From NCBI RefSeq assembly GCF_014195505.1, contig NZ_JACIBV010000001.1, positions 3,720,001 to 3,784,000 on the forward strand: a stretch of 64,000 nt of DNA, written 5' to 3'. The DNA is from Nonomuraea dietziae (GTDB taxonomy: Bacteria; Actinomycetota; Actinomycetes; Streptosporangiales; Streptosporangiaceae). The notes beneath the pieces were generated by a model. It searched no databases and was not told the origin of the DNA. It saw only the letters and a program-made list of their open reading frames with translations. The translations under genes were made by a program, and so were the position numbers. The first letter of the stretch is position 1. Every line of letters starts with the position of its first letter. Shown in pieces: positions 8,829 to 16,309 of the stretch.

Positions 8829-8867
8829 ATCACGACGTTGTGATTTGCGTTGTTCAAGCCATATGTT
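8829..8867 (+). promoter_or_regulatory. Candidate promoter and operator of the betaine transporter operon
   Basis: TTGTGA (8838-8843) and TATGTT (8862-8867), 18 bp apart, resemble -35 and -10 boxes and would start transcription near 8874. The inverted repeat ATCAC-N6-GTGAT (8829-8844) overlaps the -35 box, as a repressor site would. Regulator not identified. Confidence 0.4.
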
Positions 8868-8942
8868 GAGCCCCGTCGCGCCTACCCTCGACAACTCGGA
8901 CCGCGCCAAGCGGCGAGGGCCGCGAGCTTCTGGAGGCAGAAA

Positions 8943-10004
8943 GTGGAAGCCGGGCAGGACAGTGCGGCCATCGAGGTCGGCGGTCTGTGGAAGATCTTCG
9001 GGCCGCGGGCGGACCGTGTCCTGAATGGCCCTGACAAGGACCTCGACCCCTCCGAACTTCGCCGGAAGACCGGTTGCACCGCCGCCGTCAGAGATGTCAC
9101 TTTCACCGTGCGACCAGGCGAGATGTTCGTCGTGATGGGCCTGTCGGGAAGCGGTAAGTCCACTCTCGTGCGCTGCCTCACCAGGCTCGTCGAGCCGACG
9201 GCAGGGCAGATCAGCATCGGCGGCGAAGATGTGCGCGCCGCCTCTCCCGCGAGGCTGCGCGAACTGCGCCGTCACCGCGTCAGCATGGTCTTCCAGCACT
9301 TCGGCCTGCTCCCGCACCGCAAGGTGATCGACAACGTGGCCTACGGCCTGGAGATCCAGGGCGTCCCCCGCCGGGACCGCCACGCCAGGGCCGGCGAGAT
9401 CCTCTCCCTCGTCGGGCTGGACGGCTACGCCGACGCCTATCCCGACCAGCTCTCGGGCGGCATGCAGCAGCGCGTGGGCCTGGCCAGGGCGCTGGCGGTC
9501 GAGCCGCAGGTGATGCTGTTCGACGAGCCGTTCAGCGCGCTCGACCCGCTGATCCGCAGGGACATGCAGACCGAGGTCGTCCGGCTGCACCGCGAGGTGG
9601 GCAAGACCATGGTCTTCATCACCCACGACCTGTCGGAGGCGCTCAAGCTCGGCGAGCGCATCGCGATCATGCGGGCGGGCGCCATCGTGCAGCTCGGCAC
9701 GCCCGAGGAGGTGGTGGGCGCGCCCGCCGACGACTACGTGGCCGACTTCGTGCGTGACGTGCCCCGCAGCCACGTGCTGTCGCTGCGCTGGATCTCCAGG
9801 GAGCCCGAGCCCGACGAGCGGCTCGACGGGCCCGTGCTGCCGGCCGCCACCGTCATCAGGGACGCCGTCCCCGCCGTGACCGGCTCGGGCCGGCCCATCC
9901 GCGTGATGGACGGCGACCGGCTGGTCGGCGTGGTCGATCGCGTGGACATCCTGTCGGCCATGGGCGAGGCGCCGTCCGCCCGCGTGCCGGAGGCCAGGTC
10001 GTGA
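8943..10004 (+). CDS. proV: Glycine betaine/proline ABC transporter ATP-binding protein
   Basis: 353-aa ATPase of a compatible-solute (ProU/OpuA-type) importer. Seen: Walker [11 protein letters not shown]-loop [11 protein letters not shown], signature [15 protein letters not shown], Walker [13 protein letters not shown] and the H-loop ITHDLSEAL. The C-terminal extension (about 265-353) is CBS-like ([21 protein letters not shown]); in this family it can sense ionic strength. The N-terminal QAT-family segment around [11 protein letters not shown] is characteristic. GTG at 8943 is used because TGGAGG lies 6 nt upstream; the frame is open to 8850. Its stop overlaps the permease start (GTGA). Confidence 0.95.
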   Translation: MEAGQDSAAIEVGGLWKIFGPRADRVLNGPDKDLDPSELRRKTGCTAAVRDVTFTVRPGEMFVVMGLSGSGKSTLVRCLTRLVEPTAGQISIGGEDVRAASPARLRELRRHRVSMVFQHFGLLPHRKVIDNVAYGLEIQGVPRRDRHARAGEILSLVGLDGYADAYPDQLSGGMQQRVGLARALAVEPQVMLFDEPFSALDPLIRRDMQTEVVRLHREVGKTMVFITHDLSEALKLGERIAIMRAGAIVQLGTPEEVVGAPADDYVADFVRDVPRSHVLSLRWISREPEPDERLDGPVLPAATVIRDAVPAVTGSGRPIRVMDGDRLVGVVDRVDILSAMGEAPSARVPEARS

Positions 10005-11923
10005 GCGGCGCCGTCGCGACCCTCGAGACCCCGGCGCTGCGCCGTCCGCCGCGATGGCTCGTCCCCGTGGCCGTCGGCGTCGTCCTCCTGGCCGGCTACC
10101 TCACGATGCGCGGCACCGCCACGCTCCCTCACGACGACGAGGCCGCTCCCTTCCTGGCCGTCAACCAGGCGCGCGACTGGGTCGACTCCAACAGGAACGA
10201 CAACCCGCTCTTCCTGTACGGCGTCAACTACGTCCGCATCTATCTCGGCGAGCTCTACGCCGCCTTCGAGACCGTCCTGTTCGCGCTCGGCTGGCCCGGG
10301 CTCGTCGGCGTACTGGGCGCTCTCGGCTGGCTCGCCGGCGGATGGCGGCTGGCGCTGCTCGGCGTGGGCGGGTTCGCCGCCCTCGGAGTGCTCGGGGTGT
10401 GGGAGGCGAGCGTCCGCACCCTCGCCCTGGTCCTCACCTCGGTGCTGGTGGCCCTGGCCGTCGGCCTGCCGCTGGGGGTGCGGGCGGGCCGCTCGGCGCG
10501 GGTGCGCAGGGCGCTGACCCCGGTGCTGGACGTCATGCAGATCATGCCGACGTTCGCCTACCTGACGCCGATGGTGCTCTTCTTCGGCATCGGCCCCTCC
10601 TCCGCGACCGTCGCCACGCTCATCTACGCGATGCCGGTGGCGATCAGGATCACCGCGCTGGCCGTCGAGCGGGTCTCGCCCACCGCGATCGAGGCGTCGG
10701 CCTCCCTGGGGGCGACCCGGTGGCAGACGCTGCGCAAGGTGCAGCTGCCGATGGCCCGCGAGACCATCGCGCTGGCGATCAACCAGGCCATCATGATGGC
10801 GCTGTCGATGGTCGTGATCGCCGCCCTCATCTCGGCCCCAGGGCTGGGCTCCGACATCATCAGGGGGCTGTCCAGGGCGAACGTCGGCTTCATGCTTCCC
10901 GCGGGCATCGCCATCGTCGTCATGGCGATCGTCCTGGACCGGCTGACCATGGCCGCCGCGAAACGCGAGAGGACGGCGCAGGCCGCCCCCTCGGGCCCGC
11001 GCCGCTACGCCGTCGCGGGCGCGATCGCCGTCGCGGGGGCGGTGGCGGCCACGCTGCTGCCCGCGCGCTTCCCCGACGCGTGGATCCTGCGCATCGGCCC
11101 TCCCGTGACCGAGGCGGTGAACTGGGCGAAGTTCAGCTGGTACGACGTCACCACGGCCATCAGGAACGTGACCTCCGACCTCCTGCTCAACCCGCTGCAG
11201 GACGTGCTGACCTCCACGCCGTGGTGGCTGGTGGCGGCGGCCGTCCTGGCGCTGGCCTGGTGGGCCAGCGGGCCGAGGCCCGCGCTGACCGCGCTGGCCT
11301 GCCTGCTGGGTCTGGCACTGCTCGGCCTGTGGGAGCACAGCATGGCCACGCTGACCACCGTGCTGGTCGCCGTCACCGTCACCCTAATGCTCGGCCTGCT
11401 GCTCGGCGTGGCGGCCGCGCGCTCGCGCGGCTTCTCCGCCGTCCAGCGCCCCCTGCTGGACGCCGCGCAGACGATGCCCTCGATCGTCTACCTGCTGCCC
11501 GCCCTCGCGCTGTTCGGCGCGACCAGGTTCACCGCCATCTTCGCCTCGGTCATCTACGCGGTGCCGCCGGTGGTGCGCCTGGTCGAGGACGGCATCCGCG
11601 GCGTCTCCCCCACGACCGTCGAGGCCGCGCTGTCGGCGGGCTCGACCGGCGGCCAGCTGCTGTGGAAGGTGCAGCTGCCCATGGCCAGAGGCGCCATCCT
11701 GCTCGCCGCCAACCAGGGCATCGTGATGACGCTCGCCATGGTCGTGGTGGGCGGCATGGTCGGGGCGGGCGGGCTCGGCTACGACGTCGTCACCGGTTTC
11801 TCCCAGCACTCCGAGTTCGGCATGGGCTTCGTCGCCGGAGTCGGCACGGTGCTGCTGGGCATCATGCTCGACCGCATCACGCAGGGCGCCGACAGGCGCT
11901 CCTCCCCCCAAGTAAGAGGATGA
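10001..11923 (+). CDS. proW: Glycine betaine ABC transporter, fused double permease
   Basis: 640-aa integral membrane protein made of two ProW-type permease halves in one chain. Half 1 (about residues 60-320) has the EAA loop [20 protein letters not shown]. Half 2 (about 400-630) has [20 protein letters not shown]. The halves are linked through extra membrane segments near 340-440. ProU-type systems normally use a homodimer of a single half, so this is a covalent heterodimer. It starts by GTGA overlap with proV and is followed 7 nt later by the binding-protein gene. Substrate by family: glycine betaine, proline betaine or choline; the exact specificity cannot be read. Confidence 0.94.
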   Translation: MSGAVATLETPALRRPPRWLVPVAVGVVLLAGYLTMRGTATLPHDDEAAPFLAVNQARDWVDSNRNDNPLFLYGVNYVRIYLGELYAAFETVLFALGWPGLVGVLGALGWLAGGWRLALLGVGGFAALGVLGVWEASVRTLALVLTSVLVALAVGLPLGVRAGRSARVRRALTPVLDVMQIMPTFAYLTPMVLFFGIGPSSATVATLIYAMPVAIRITALAVERVSPTAIEASASLGATRWQTLRKVQLPMARETIALAINQAIMMALSMVVIAALISAPGLGSDIIRGLSRANVGFMLPAGIAIVVMAIVLDRLTMAAAKRERTAQAAPSGPRRYAVAGAIAVAGAVAATLLPARFPDAWILRIGPPVTEAVNWAKFSWYDVTTAIRNVTSDLLLNPLQDVLTSTPWWLVAAAVLALAWWASGPRPALTALACLLGLALLGLWEHSMATLTTVLVAVTVTLMLGLLLGVAAARSRGFSAVQRPLLDAAQTMPSIVYLLPALALFGATRFTAIFASVIYAVPPVVRLVEDGIRGVSPTTVEAALSAGSTGGQLLWKVQLPMARGAILLAANQGIVMTLAMVVVGGMVGAGGLGYDVVTGFSQHSEFGMGFVAGVGTVLLGIMLDRITQGADRRSSPQVRG

Positions 11924-11930
11924 ACACCGC

Positions 11931-12911
11931 ATGAAGATTCGCCTCATGGCCGGGGTCGTCGCCCTTGGCCTGGCCGTCGCGGGTTGCGGCGGCGGCGCCA
12001 GAGTCGACACCGGCGCCACAGCGACAGCCGCCGCCCAGCCCAGCGGCTCGGGCAGCGCCGCGCCGGCGGGAACCGTCAACATCGCCATCAATCCGTGGGT
12101 CGGCTACGAGGCCACAGCCGCCGTCATCGCCCACCTGCTGACGAACGAGCTCGGCTACACGGTGCAGAAGAAGGAGCTCAAGGAGGAGGTCGCCTGGGCC
12201 GGTTTCGAGACCGGCGAGGTCGACGTCATCGTCGAGAACTGGGGCCACGACGATCTCAAGAAGAAGTACTTCGAGGAGAAGAAGGTCGCCCTCTCCGCCG
12301 GCTCGACGGGCAACAAGGGCATCATCGGCTGGTACGTCCCGCAGTGGATGGCCGACAAGTACCCCGACATCACCGACTACAAGAACCTCAACAAGTACGC
12401 CGACCTGTTCAAGACCTCGGAGTCGGGCGGCAAGGGCCAGCTCCTCGACGGCGACCCCTCCTACGTCACCAACGACGAAGCCCTGGTCAAGAACCTGAAG
12501 CTGGACTTCAAGGTCGTCACGGGCGGCAGCGAGGCCGCGCTGCTCGAGTCCGCGGTGCAGGCCCAGGAGCAGCAGAAGCCGCTGCTGTTCTACTTCTGGA
12601 CCCCGCACTGGCTCTTCGACAAGGTCAAGCTGGCCAGGGTGAACCTGCCGCCGTACACCGCCGGCTGTGACGCCGACCCGAAGAAGGTCGCCTGCGACTA
12701 CGGCGAGCTCGATCTCGACAAGATCGTGAGCAAGAAGTTCGCCGACACCGGCGGCAAGGCCTACGAGCTGGTCAAGAACTTCAGCTGGACCAACGAGGAC
12801 CAGAACGCGGTCGCCAACGACATCCAGAACAACGGCATGTCCGCCGAGGACGCCGCCAAGAAGTGGGTGGAGGCCAACCAGGCCAAGTGGCAGGCATGGC
12901 TTCCCAAGTAA
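11931..12911 (+). CDS. proX: Glycine betaine-binding lipoprotein, OpuAC/ProX type (copy 1)
   Basis: 326-aa solute-binding lipoprotein of the betaine importer. The signal peptide ends in lipobox GLAVAGCGG (Cys near residue 19), followed by a Ser/Ala/Gly linker to about residue 45. The OpuAC domain starts NIAINPWVGYEA and has the conserved VDVIVENWG, KGIIGWYVPQWM and FYFWTPHW, aromatic residues that in this family form the betaine-binding cage. The start ATG follows an AAGAGGA ribosome site. It overlaps the second binding-protein gene by 16 nt. Confidence 0.95.
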   Translation: MKIRLMAGVVALGLAVAGCGGGARVDTGATATAAAQPSGSGSAAPAGTVNIAINPWVGYEATAAVIAHLLTNELGYTVQKKELKEEVAWAGFETGEVDVIVENWGHDDLKKKYFEEKKVALSAGSTGNKGIIGWYVPQWMADKYPDITDYKNLNKYADLFKTSESGGKGQLLDGDPSYVTNDEALVKNLKLDFKVVTGGSEAALLESAVQAQEQQKPLLFYFWTPHWLFDKVKLARVNLPPYTAGCDADPKKVACDYGELDLDKIVSKKFADTGGKAYELVKNFSWTNEDQNAVANDIQNNGMSAEDAAKKWVEANQAKWQAWLPK

Positions 12912-13846
12912 GGCTCCGAAGCAGGGCTCTGGCGGGGGCGCTGGCCCTCGCCCTGATCCTCACCGGCTGTACGGCCGAGGCGCCCCAGCAGCCCAGGCAG
13001 ACGGGCACCGTACGGCTGGCCGTCAACCCGTGGGTCGGCTACGAGGCCAGCGCCGCCGTCCTGGCCTACCTGCTTGAGCACGAGCTCGGCTATCGCGTGC
13101 AGACCAAGAAGCTGGCGGAGGACGAGTCCTGGAAGGGCTTCGAGAGCGGCGAGGTCGACGTCATCGTCGAGAACTGGGGCCGCGAGCAGGAGAAGAAGGA
13201 GTTCATCCAGGACAAGAAGGTCGCGGTCTCCGCCGGGCTGAACGGCAACAAGGGCATCATCGGCTGGTACGTGCCCCAGTGGATGGCCGAGGAGTATCCG
13301 GACATCACCGACTGGCGCAACCTCAACAAGTACGCCGAGCTGTTCAGGACCGCCAAGTCCGGGGACAAGGGACAGGTGCTCGACGGCGACCCGTCGTTCG
13401 TCACCTCCGACGAGGCCCTGGTCAGGAACCTGAAGCTCGACTACAGGGTCGTCTACGCCGGCAGCGAGAACGCCCTGATCAGCGCGGCGAGGAACGCCAC
13501 GAGGAACAGGCGGCCGCTGCTGATGTACTTCTACGAGCCGCAGTGGCTGTTCACCCAGGTCAAGCTGGTCAAGATCAACCTTCCCCCCTACGCCATCGGC
13601 TGCGACGCCGTACCGGCGAAGGTGGCCTGCGACTACCCGCCCTACCTGCTCGACAAGATCGTCAGCAGGAGGTTCGCCGACACCGGCGGCAGGGCCTATG
13701 AGCTGGTGCGCAACTTCACCTGGACCAACGAGCACCAGAACGCGGTGGCCAGCGACATGGCCGACGGCGGCATGTCGGCGCAGGCGGCCGCCAAGAAGTG
13801 GGTCGAGGCGAACAAGATCGTGTGGAAGGACTGGCTGCCCAAGTGA
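12896..13846 (+). CDS. Second OpuAC-type betaine-binding lipoprotein (copy 2)
   Basis: 316-aa paralogue of the preceding protein. Signal peptide with lipobox LALILTGCTA; the OpuAC domain has VNPWVGYEAS, VDVIVENWG, GIIGWYVPQWM, and YFYEPQWL where copy 1 has YFWTPHW. ATG at 12896 lies within the last codons of copy 1, so the genes overlap by 16 nt. The pair arose by tandem duplication and has diverged most in linker and ligand-proximal positions. One permease/ATPase pair served by two binding proteins would widen the substrate range. A strong hairpin directly follows the stop codon. Confidence 0.93.
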   Translation: MASQVRLRSRALAGALALALILTGCTAEAPQQPRQTGTVRLAVNPWVGYEASAAVLAYLLEHELGYRVQTKKLAEDESWKGFESGEVDVIVENWGREQEKKEFIQDKKVAVSAGLNGNKGIIGWYVPQWMAEEYPDITDWRNLNKYAELFRTAKSGDKGQVLDGDPSFVTSDEALVRNLKLDYRVVYAGSENALISAARNATRNRRPLLMYFYEPQWLFTQVKLVKINLPPYAIGCDAVPAKVACDYPPYLLDKIVSRRFADTGGRAYELVRNFTWTNEHQNAVASDMADGGMSAQAAAKKWVEANKIVWKDWLPK

Positions 13847-13891
13847 CGCGGGCGCGCACACGTCACCGGCGGCGGCGTGTGCGCGCCCGCG
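13847..13891 (+). terminator. Hairpin terminator of the betaine transporter operon
   Basis: A perfect 16-bp stem starts directly after the stop codon (5' arm 13847-13862, 3' arm 13876-13891) with a 13-nt loop. There is no U-tract, as is common for actinomycete terminators. Confidence 0.75.
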
Positions 13892-13947
13892 AGACCCCGA
13901 GCCCCCTGTACACGCGCAGTTCCGCCATCGGCGAGAGAGCGGGCTCC

Positions 13948-13963
13948 GTACGGTGTACCGTAC
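13948..13963. promoter_or_regulatory. Inverted repeat at the TetR gene start, probable auto-operator
   Basis: GTACGGT-GT-ACCGTAC is a perfect 7-bp inverted repeat with a 2-bp spacer, ending five bases before the preferred GTG at 13968. The position suits autorepression by the TetR-type protein. Confidence 0.55.
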
Positions 13964-13967
13964 AGAT

Positions 13968-14726
13968 GTGACCGTGGAGTACACCGGCAAGGGCGACCCC
14001 GCGCGCAGCCTCGCGCTGCTGTGGCGCACCAGCGAGAGGCCCAGCCGCAAGGGCAAGCCCGAGCTGAGCGTCGACCGCATCGTGCGCGCCGCCATCGAGG
14101 TCGCCGACGCCGAAGGGCTCGGCGCGCTGTCCATGCGCAGGGTCGCCGAGAAGCTCGGCGTCGGCACCATGTCGCTCTACACCTACGTGCCGGGCAAGCC
14201 CGAACTGCTCGACGTCATGCTCGACACCGTCTACGGCGAGACCGCCAGGCCCGAGGACGTCCCCGGCGGCTGGCGCGGGCGCCTGGAGCAGATCGCCCGC
14301 GAGAACTGGGCCCTGTACCTGCGTCATCCCTGGCTGCTGCAGGTCGCCACCAGCCGACCCGTGCTCGGCCCGCACACCACGGCCAAGTACGAGTACGAGC
14401 TGCGGGCCATCGACGGCATCGGCCTGAGCGACGTCGAGATGGACTCCGTCATCACGCTGGTCACCGGATTCGTCCACGGCGCGGCGAGGGGGGCCGTGGA
14501 GGCACTCGAGGCGGAGAAGCACACGGGGATGACCGACGAGCAGTGGTGGGCCGCCCACGCCCCCTTCCTGCACCGCATCTCCGACGTCTCACGCTTCCCC
14601 GTCGCCTCGCGCGTGGGGGAGGCCGCCGCCGAGGTGTACGGCTCGGCGCACAGCCCCGATCACACCTTCGAGTTCGGTCTCCAGCGCCTGCTCGACGGCA
14701 TCTCCCTGCTGGTCGACAGCCGCTGA
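13968..14726 (+). CDS. TetR-family transcriptional regulator
   Basis: 252-aa TetR-type repressor with a TetR_C_11-like C-terminus. The N-terminal helix-turn-helix is clear: IVRAAIEVADAEGLGALSMR, then VAEKLGVGTMSLYTYVPGKP. The ligand domain (residues about 90-250) is helical with no recognisable substrate motif. Three in-frame GTG codons (13953, 13968, 13974) are possible. The first lies inside the inverted repeat 13948-13963, so 13968 is taken; no ribosome site is visible and the mRNA may be leaderless. It is isolated from the betaine operon by a terminator and from conservon 2 by a bidirectional hairpin, so its target is unknown. Confidence 0.9.
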   Translation: MTVEYTGKGDPARSLALLWRTSERPSRKGKPELSVDRIVRAAIEVADAEGLGALSMRRVAEKLGVGTMSLYTYVPGKPELLDVMLDTVYGETARPEDVPGGWRGRLEQIARENWALYLRHPWLLQVATSRPVLGPHTTAKYEYELRAIDGIGLSDVEMDSVITLVTGFVHGAARGAVEALEAEKHTGMTDEQWWAAHAPFLHRISDVSRFPVASRVGEAAAEVYGSAHSPDHTFEFGLQRLLDGISLLVDSR

Positions 14727-14751
14727 CCGCCGCTTCTCGGGGGCGCCGCAC

Positions 14752-14789
14752 GCGAAAGGGGGAGGACCCGTGGGCCCTCCCCCTTTCGC
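14752..14789. terminator. Bidirectional hairpin between convergent genes
   Basis: GCGAAAGGGGGAGG and its exact reverse complement flank a 10-nt loop (14752-14789). It lies between the convergent TetR and conservon-2 GTPase genes and could stop transcripts from both sides. Confidence 0.75.
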
Positions 14790-14795
14790 TGACGG

Positions 14796-15380
14796 CTAGG
14801 CAGGGGTCCCGTAGGAGGCCCTGACCCTGACCACGTGCTCGACGAGCGAGATCAGCGTGGCCTTGACCGACTCCCTGTTGCGGGCGTCGGTCCTGACGAT
14901 CGGGATGTGCGGCGCCAGGGCGAGCGCCTCACGGACCTCGTTCTCCGCGTGCGGGAACTGACCGTCCCACCCGTTGACGCCCACGACGAAGGGCAGCTTG
15001 GCCTCTTCGAAGTAGTCGATCGCGGGGAAGGAGTCGGCCAGCCGCCGCGTGTCGAGCAGCACCACGGCGCCGATGGCGCCGCGCACCAGGTCGTCCCACA
15101 TGAACCAGAACCGGTGCTGGCCCGGCGTGCCGAACAGGTACAGGATCAGATCCCTGTCCAGCGACAGCCGGCCGAAGTCCATGGCCACGGTCGTCGTCTG
15201 CTTGTTCGGGGTCAGGCCGAGGTCGTCGATGCCCGCGGAGGCGTCGGTCATGACCGCTTCCGTGGTCAACGGGAGGATCTCCGACACCGCACCCACGAAC
15301 GTCGTCTTGCCGACGCCGAACCCGCCCGCGACGACGATCTTCGTCGAGGTGAGCCCGCCTTCAACGGGCAACGTGCTCAT
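14796..15380 (-). CDS. Conservon GTPase (CvnD type), copy 2
   Basis: 194-aa Ras-like GTPase, closely related to the protein at 4038-4622. P-loop GGFGVGKTTF, switch II FGTPGQHRFWFMWDDLVRG and NGWDG are conserved; differences concentrate in the last 60 residues. The start ATG at 15380 lies 72 nt after the DUF742 stop. The first roughly 90 bp of coding DNA differ from copy 1 by only about two bases, unusual given the divergence elsewhere. Last gene of conservon 2; a bidirectional hairpin follows. Confidence 0.95.
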   Translation of the reverse strand: MSTLPVEGGLTSTKIVVAGGFGVGKTTFVGAVSEILPLTTEAVMTDASAGIDDLGLTPNKQTTTVAMDFGRLSLDRDLILYLFGTPGQHRFWFMWDDLVRGAIGAVVLLDTRRLADSFPAIDYFEEAKLPFVVGVNGWDGQFPHAENEVREALALAPHIPIVRTDARNRESVKATLISLVEHVVRVRASYGTPA

Positions 15381-15447
15381 CAGACCGCCATCCCAGGTTC
15401 GTGACCGCTGACGCAGGCGATAGCGGTCGATTTCGCACGTTTCCCAT
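15361..15447 (-). other. Candidate leader ORF in the DUF742-GTPase spacer of conservon 2
   Basis: 28 codons from ATG at 15447 (or 25 from GTG at 15438) run through the spacer and end in TGA at 15363, overlapping the GTPase start in another frame. The spacer of conservon 1 encodes a similar peptide start from ATG at 4680 (both contain RNRP and WR.DEHV), but that frame lacks the early stop. It may be a coupling peptide or simply a conserved RNA element. Confidence 0.25.
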
Positions 15448-15452
15448 TGACG

Positions 15453-15818
15453 CTAGAGCCTGCGAAGTCCACTGAGTACCCTTTCGAGCATGTTCATGTC
15501 TGGCTGTCCCTGGTTGAGGCGCGGCTGGTGCAGGCGAACGAGTCCTTCGTCGGCCATGTCGGCGACGACGACCCTGGCCACGCCGAGAGGAACCCGCAGC
15601 AAGGCGGAGATCTCCGCGACCGACCGGAACGACCTGCACAGCGTCATGATGGCCTCCTGCTCGGGCGTGAGCAGGGCCATCTCGTCATCCGGGATCGACA
15701 TCGAGGAGATCAGCGTCTCCATCGCCATGTGGTAGCGGGGTTCCGACCGGCCGCCGGTGACTGCGTACGGACGGAACAGAGGCTCGTCGTCCCCCGTCCC
15801 GTCACTCCCGTACACCAT
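15453..15818 (-). CDS. DUF742 protein (CvnC type), copy 2
   Basis: 121-aa DUF742 protein of conservon 2, shorter at the N-terminus than copy 1. Core motifs: RPYAVTGGRSEP, RSVAEISALLRVPLGVARVV and the C-terminal MLERVLSGLRRL, the last 10 residues matching copy 1. ATG at 15818 and GTG at 15821 are both possible; each lies a few bases after the roadblock stop (15823), implying translational coupling. Role: adaptor between the roadblock/kinase pair and the GTPase, by analogy with other conservons. Confidence 0.93.
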   Translation of the reverse strand: MVYGSDGTGDDEPLFRPYAVTGGRSEPRYHMAMETLISSMSIPDDEMALLTPEQEAIMTLCRSFRSVAEISALLRVPLGVARVVVADMADEGLVRLHQPRLNQGQPDMNMLERVLSGLRRL

Positions 15819-15822
15819 CACA

Positions 15823-16245
15823 TCACCGGGTCCTGGCAGCCTGGAGCTCCGCGCGAAGAGCCGGGGTGAGCGCCTGTCCGGCACGGTCCACCAGCAGTGT
15901 CATCTGGTAGGCCACCAGACCCATGTCACAGTCGGGCGAGGCCAGGACGGTCAGCACGGACCCGTCGCTGATCGCCATGACCAGCAGCAGACCGCGCTGC
16001 ATCTCCACGACCGTCTGGGTCACGGGCCCGCCCTCGAAGACGCGCGAGGCGCCCACGGTGAGGCTCAGCAGACCCGCCGAGACCGCCGCCAGCTGGTCGG
16101 CCCTGTCCGGCGGGAAGCCCTCGGAGCTGGCCAGGCACAGACCGTCGGCGGACACGACGACGGCGTGGGCCACCCCCGGGGTGTTCCTGACGAAGTCAGT
16201 GATCAGCCAGTCGAACCTGTGGGCCTCATGGCTCAAGGTCGTCAC
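15823..16245 (-). CDS. Roadblock/LC7-domain protein (CvnB type), copy 2
   Basis: 140-aa roadblock protein of conservon 2. It shares GVAHAVVVSADGL, PDRADQLAAVSAGLLSL, TQTVVEMQRGLLLVMAISDG and GLVAYQMTLLVDRAGQ with copy 1. GTG start at 16245 with upstream GGAAG/GGAGG purine runs. It lies 64 nt after the kinase stop, a longer gap than in conservon 1 where the genes overlap. Confidence 0.94.
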   Translation of the reverse strand: MTTLSHEAHRFDWLITDFVRNTPGVAHAVVVSADGLCLASSEGFPPDRADQLAAVSAGLLSLTVGASRVFEGGPVTQTVVEMQRGLLLVMAISDGSVLTVLASPDCDMGLVAYQMTLLVDRAGQALTPALRAELQAARTR

Positions 16246-16309
16246 ACTTCCTCCTTCGTCGGAAGCGTGACGAACGTGCTGTGACTATCTGTTCGCTCGC
16301 GACGCTCGC

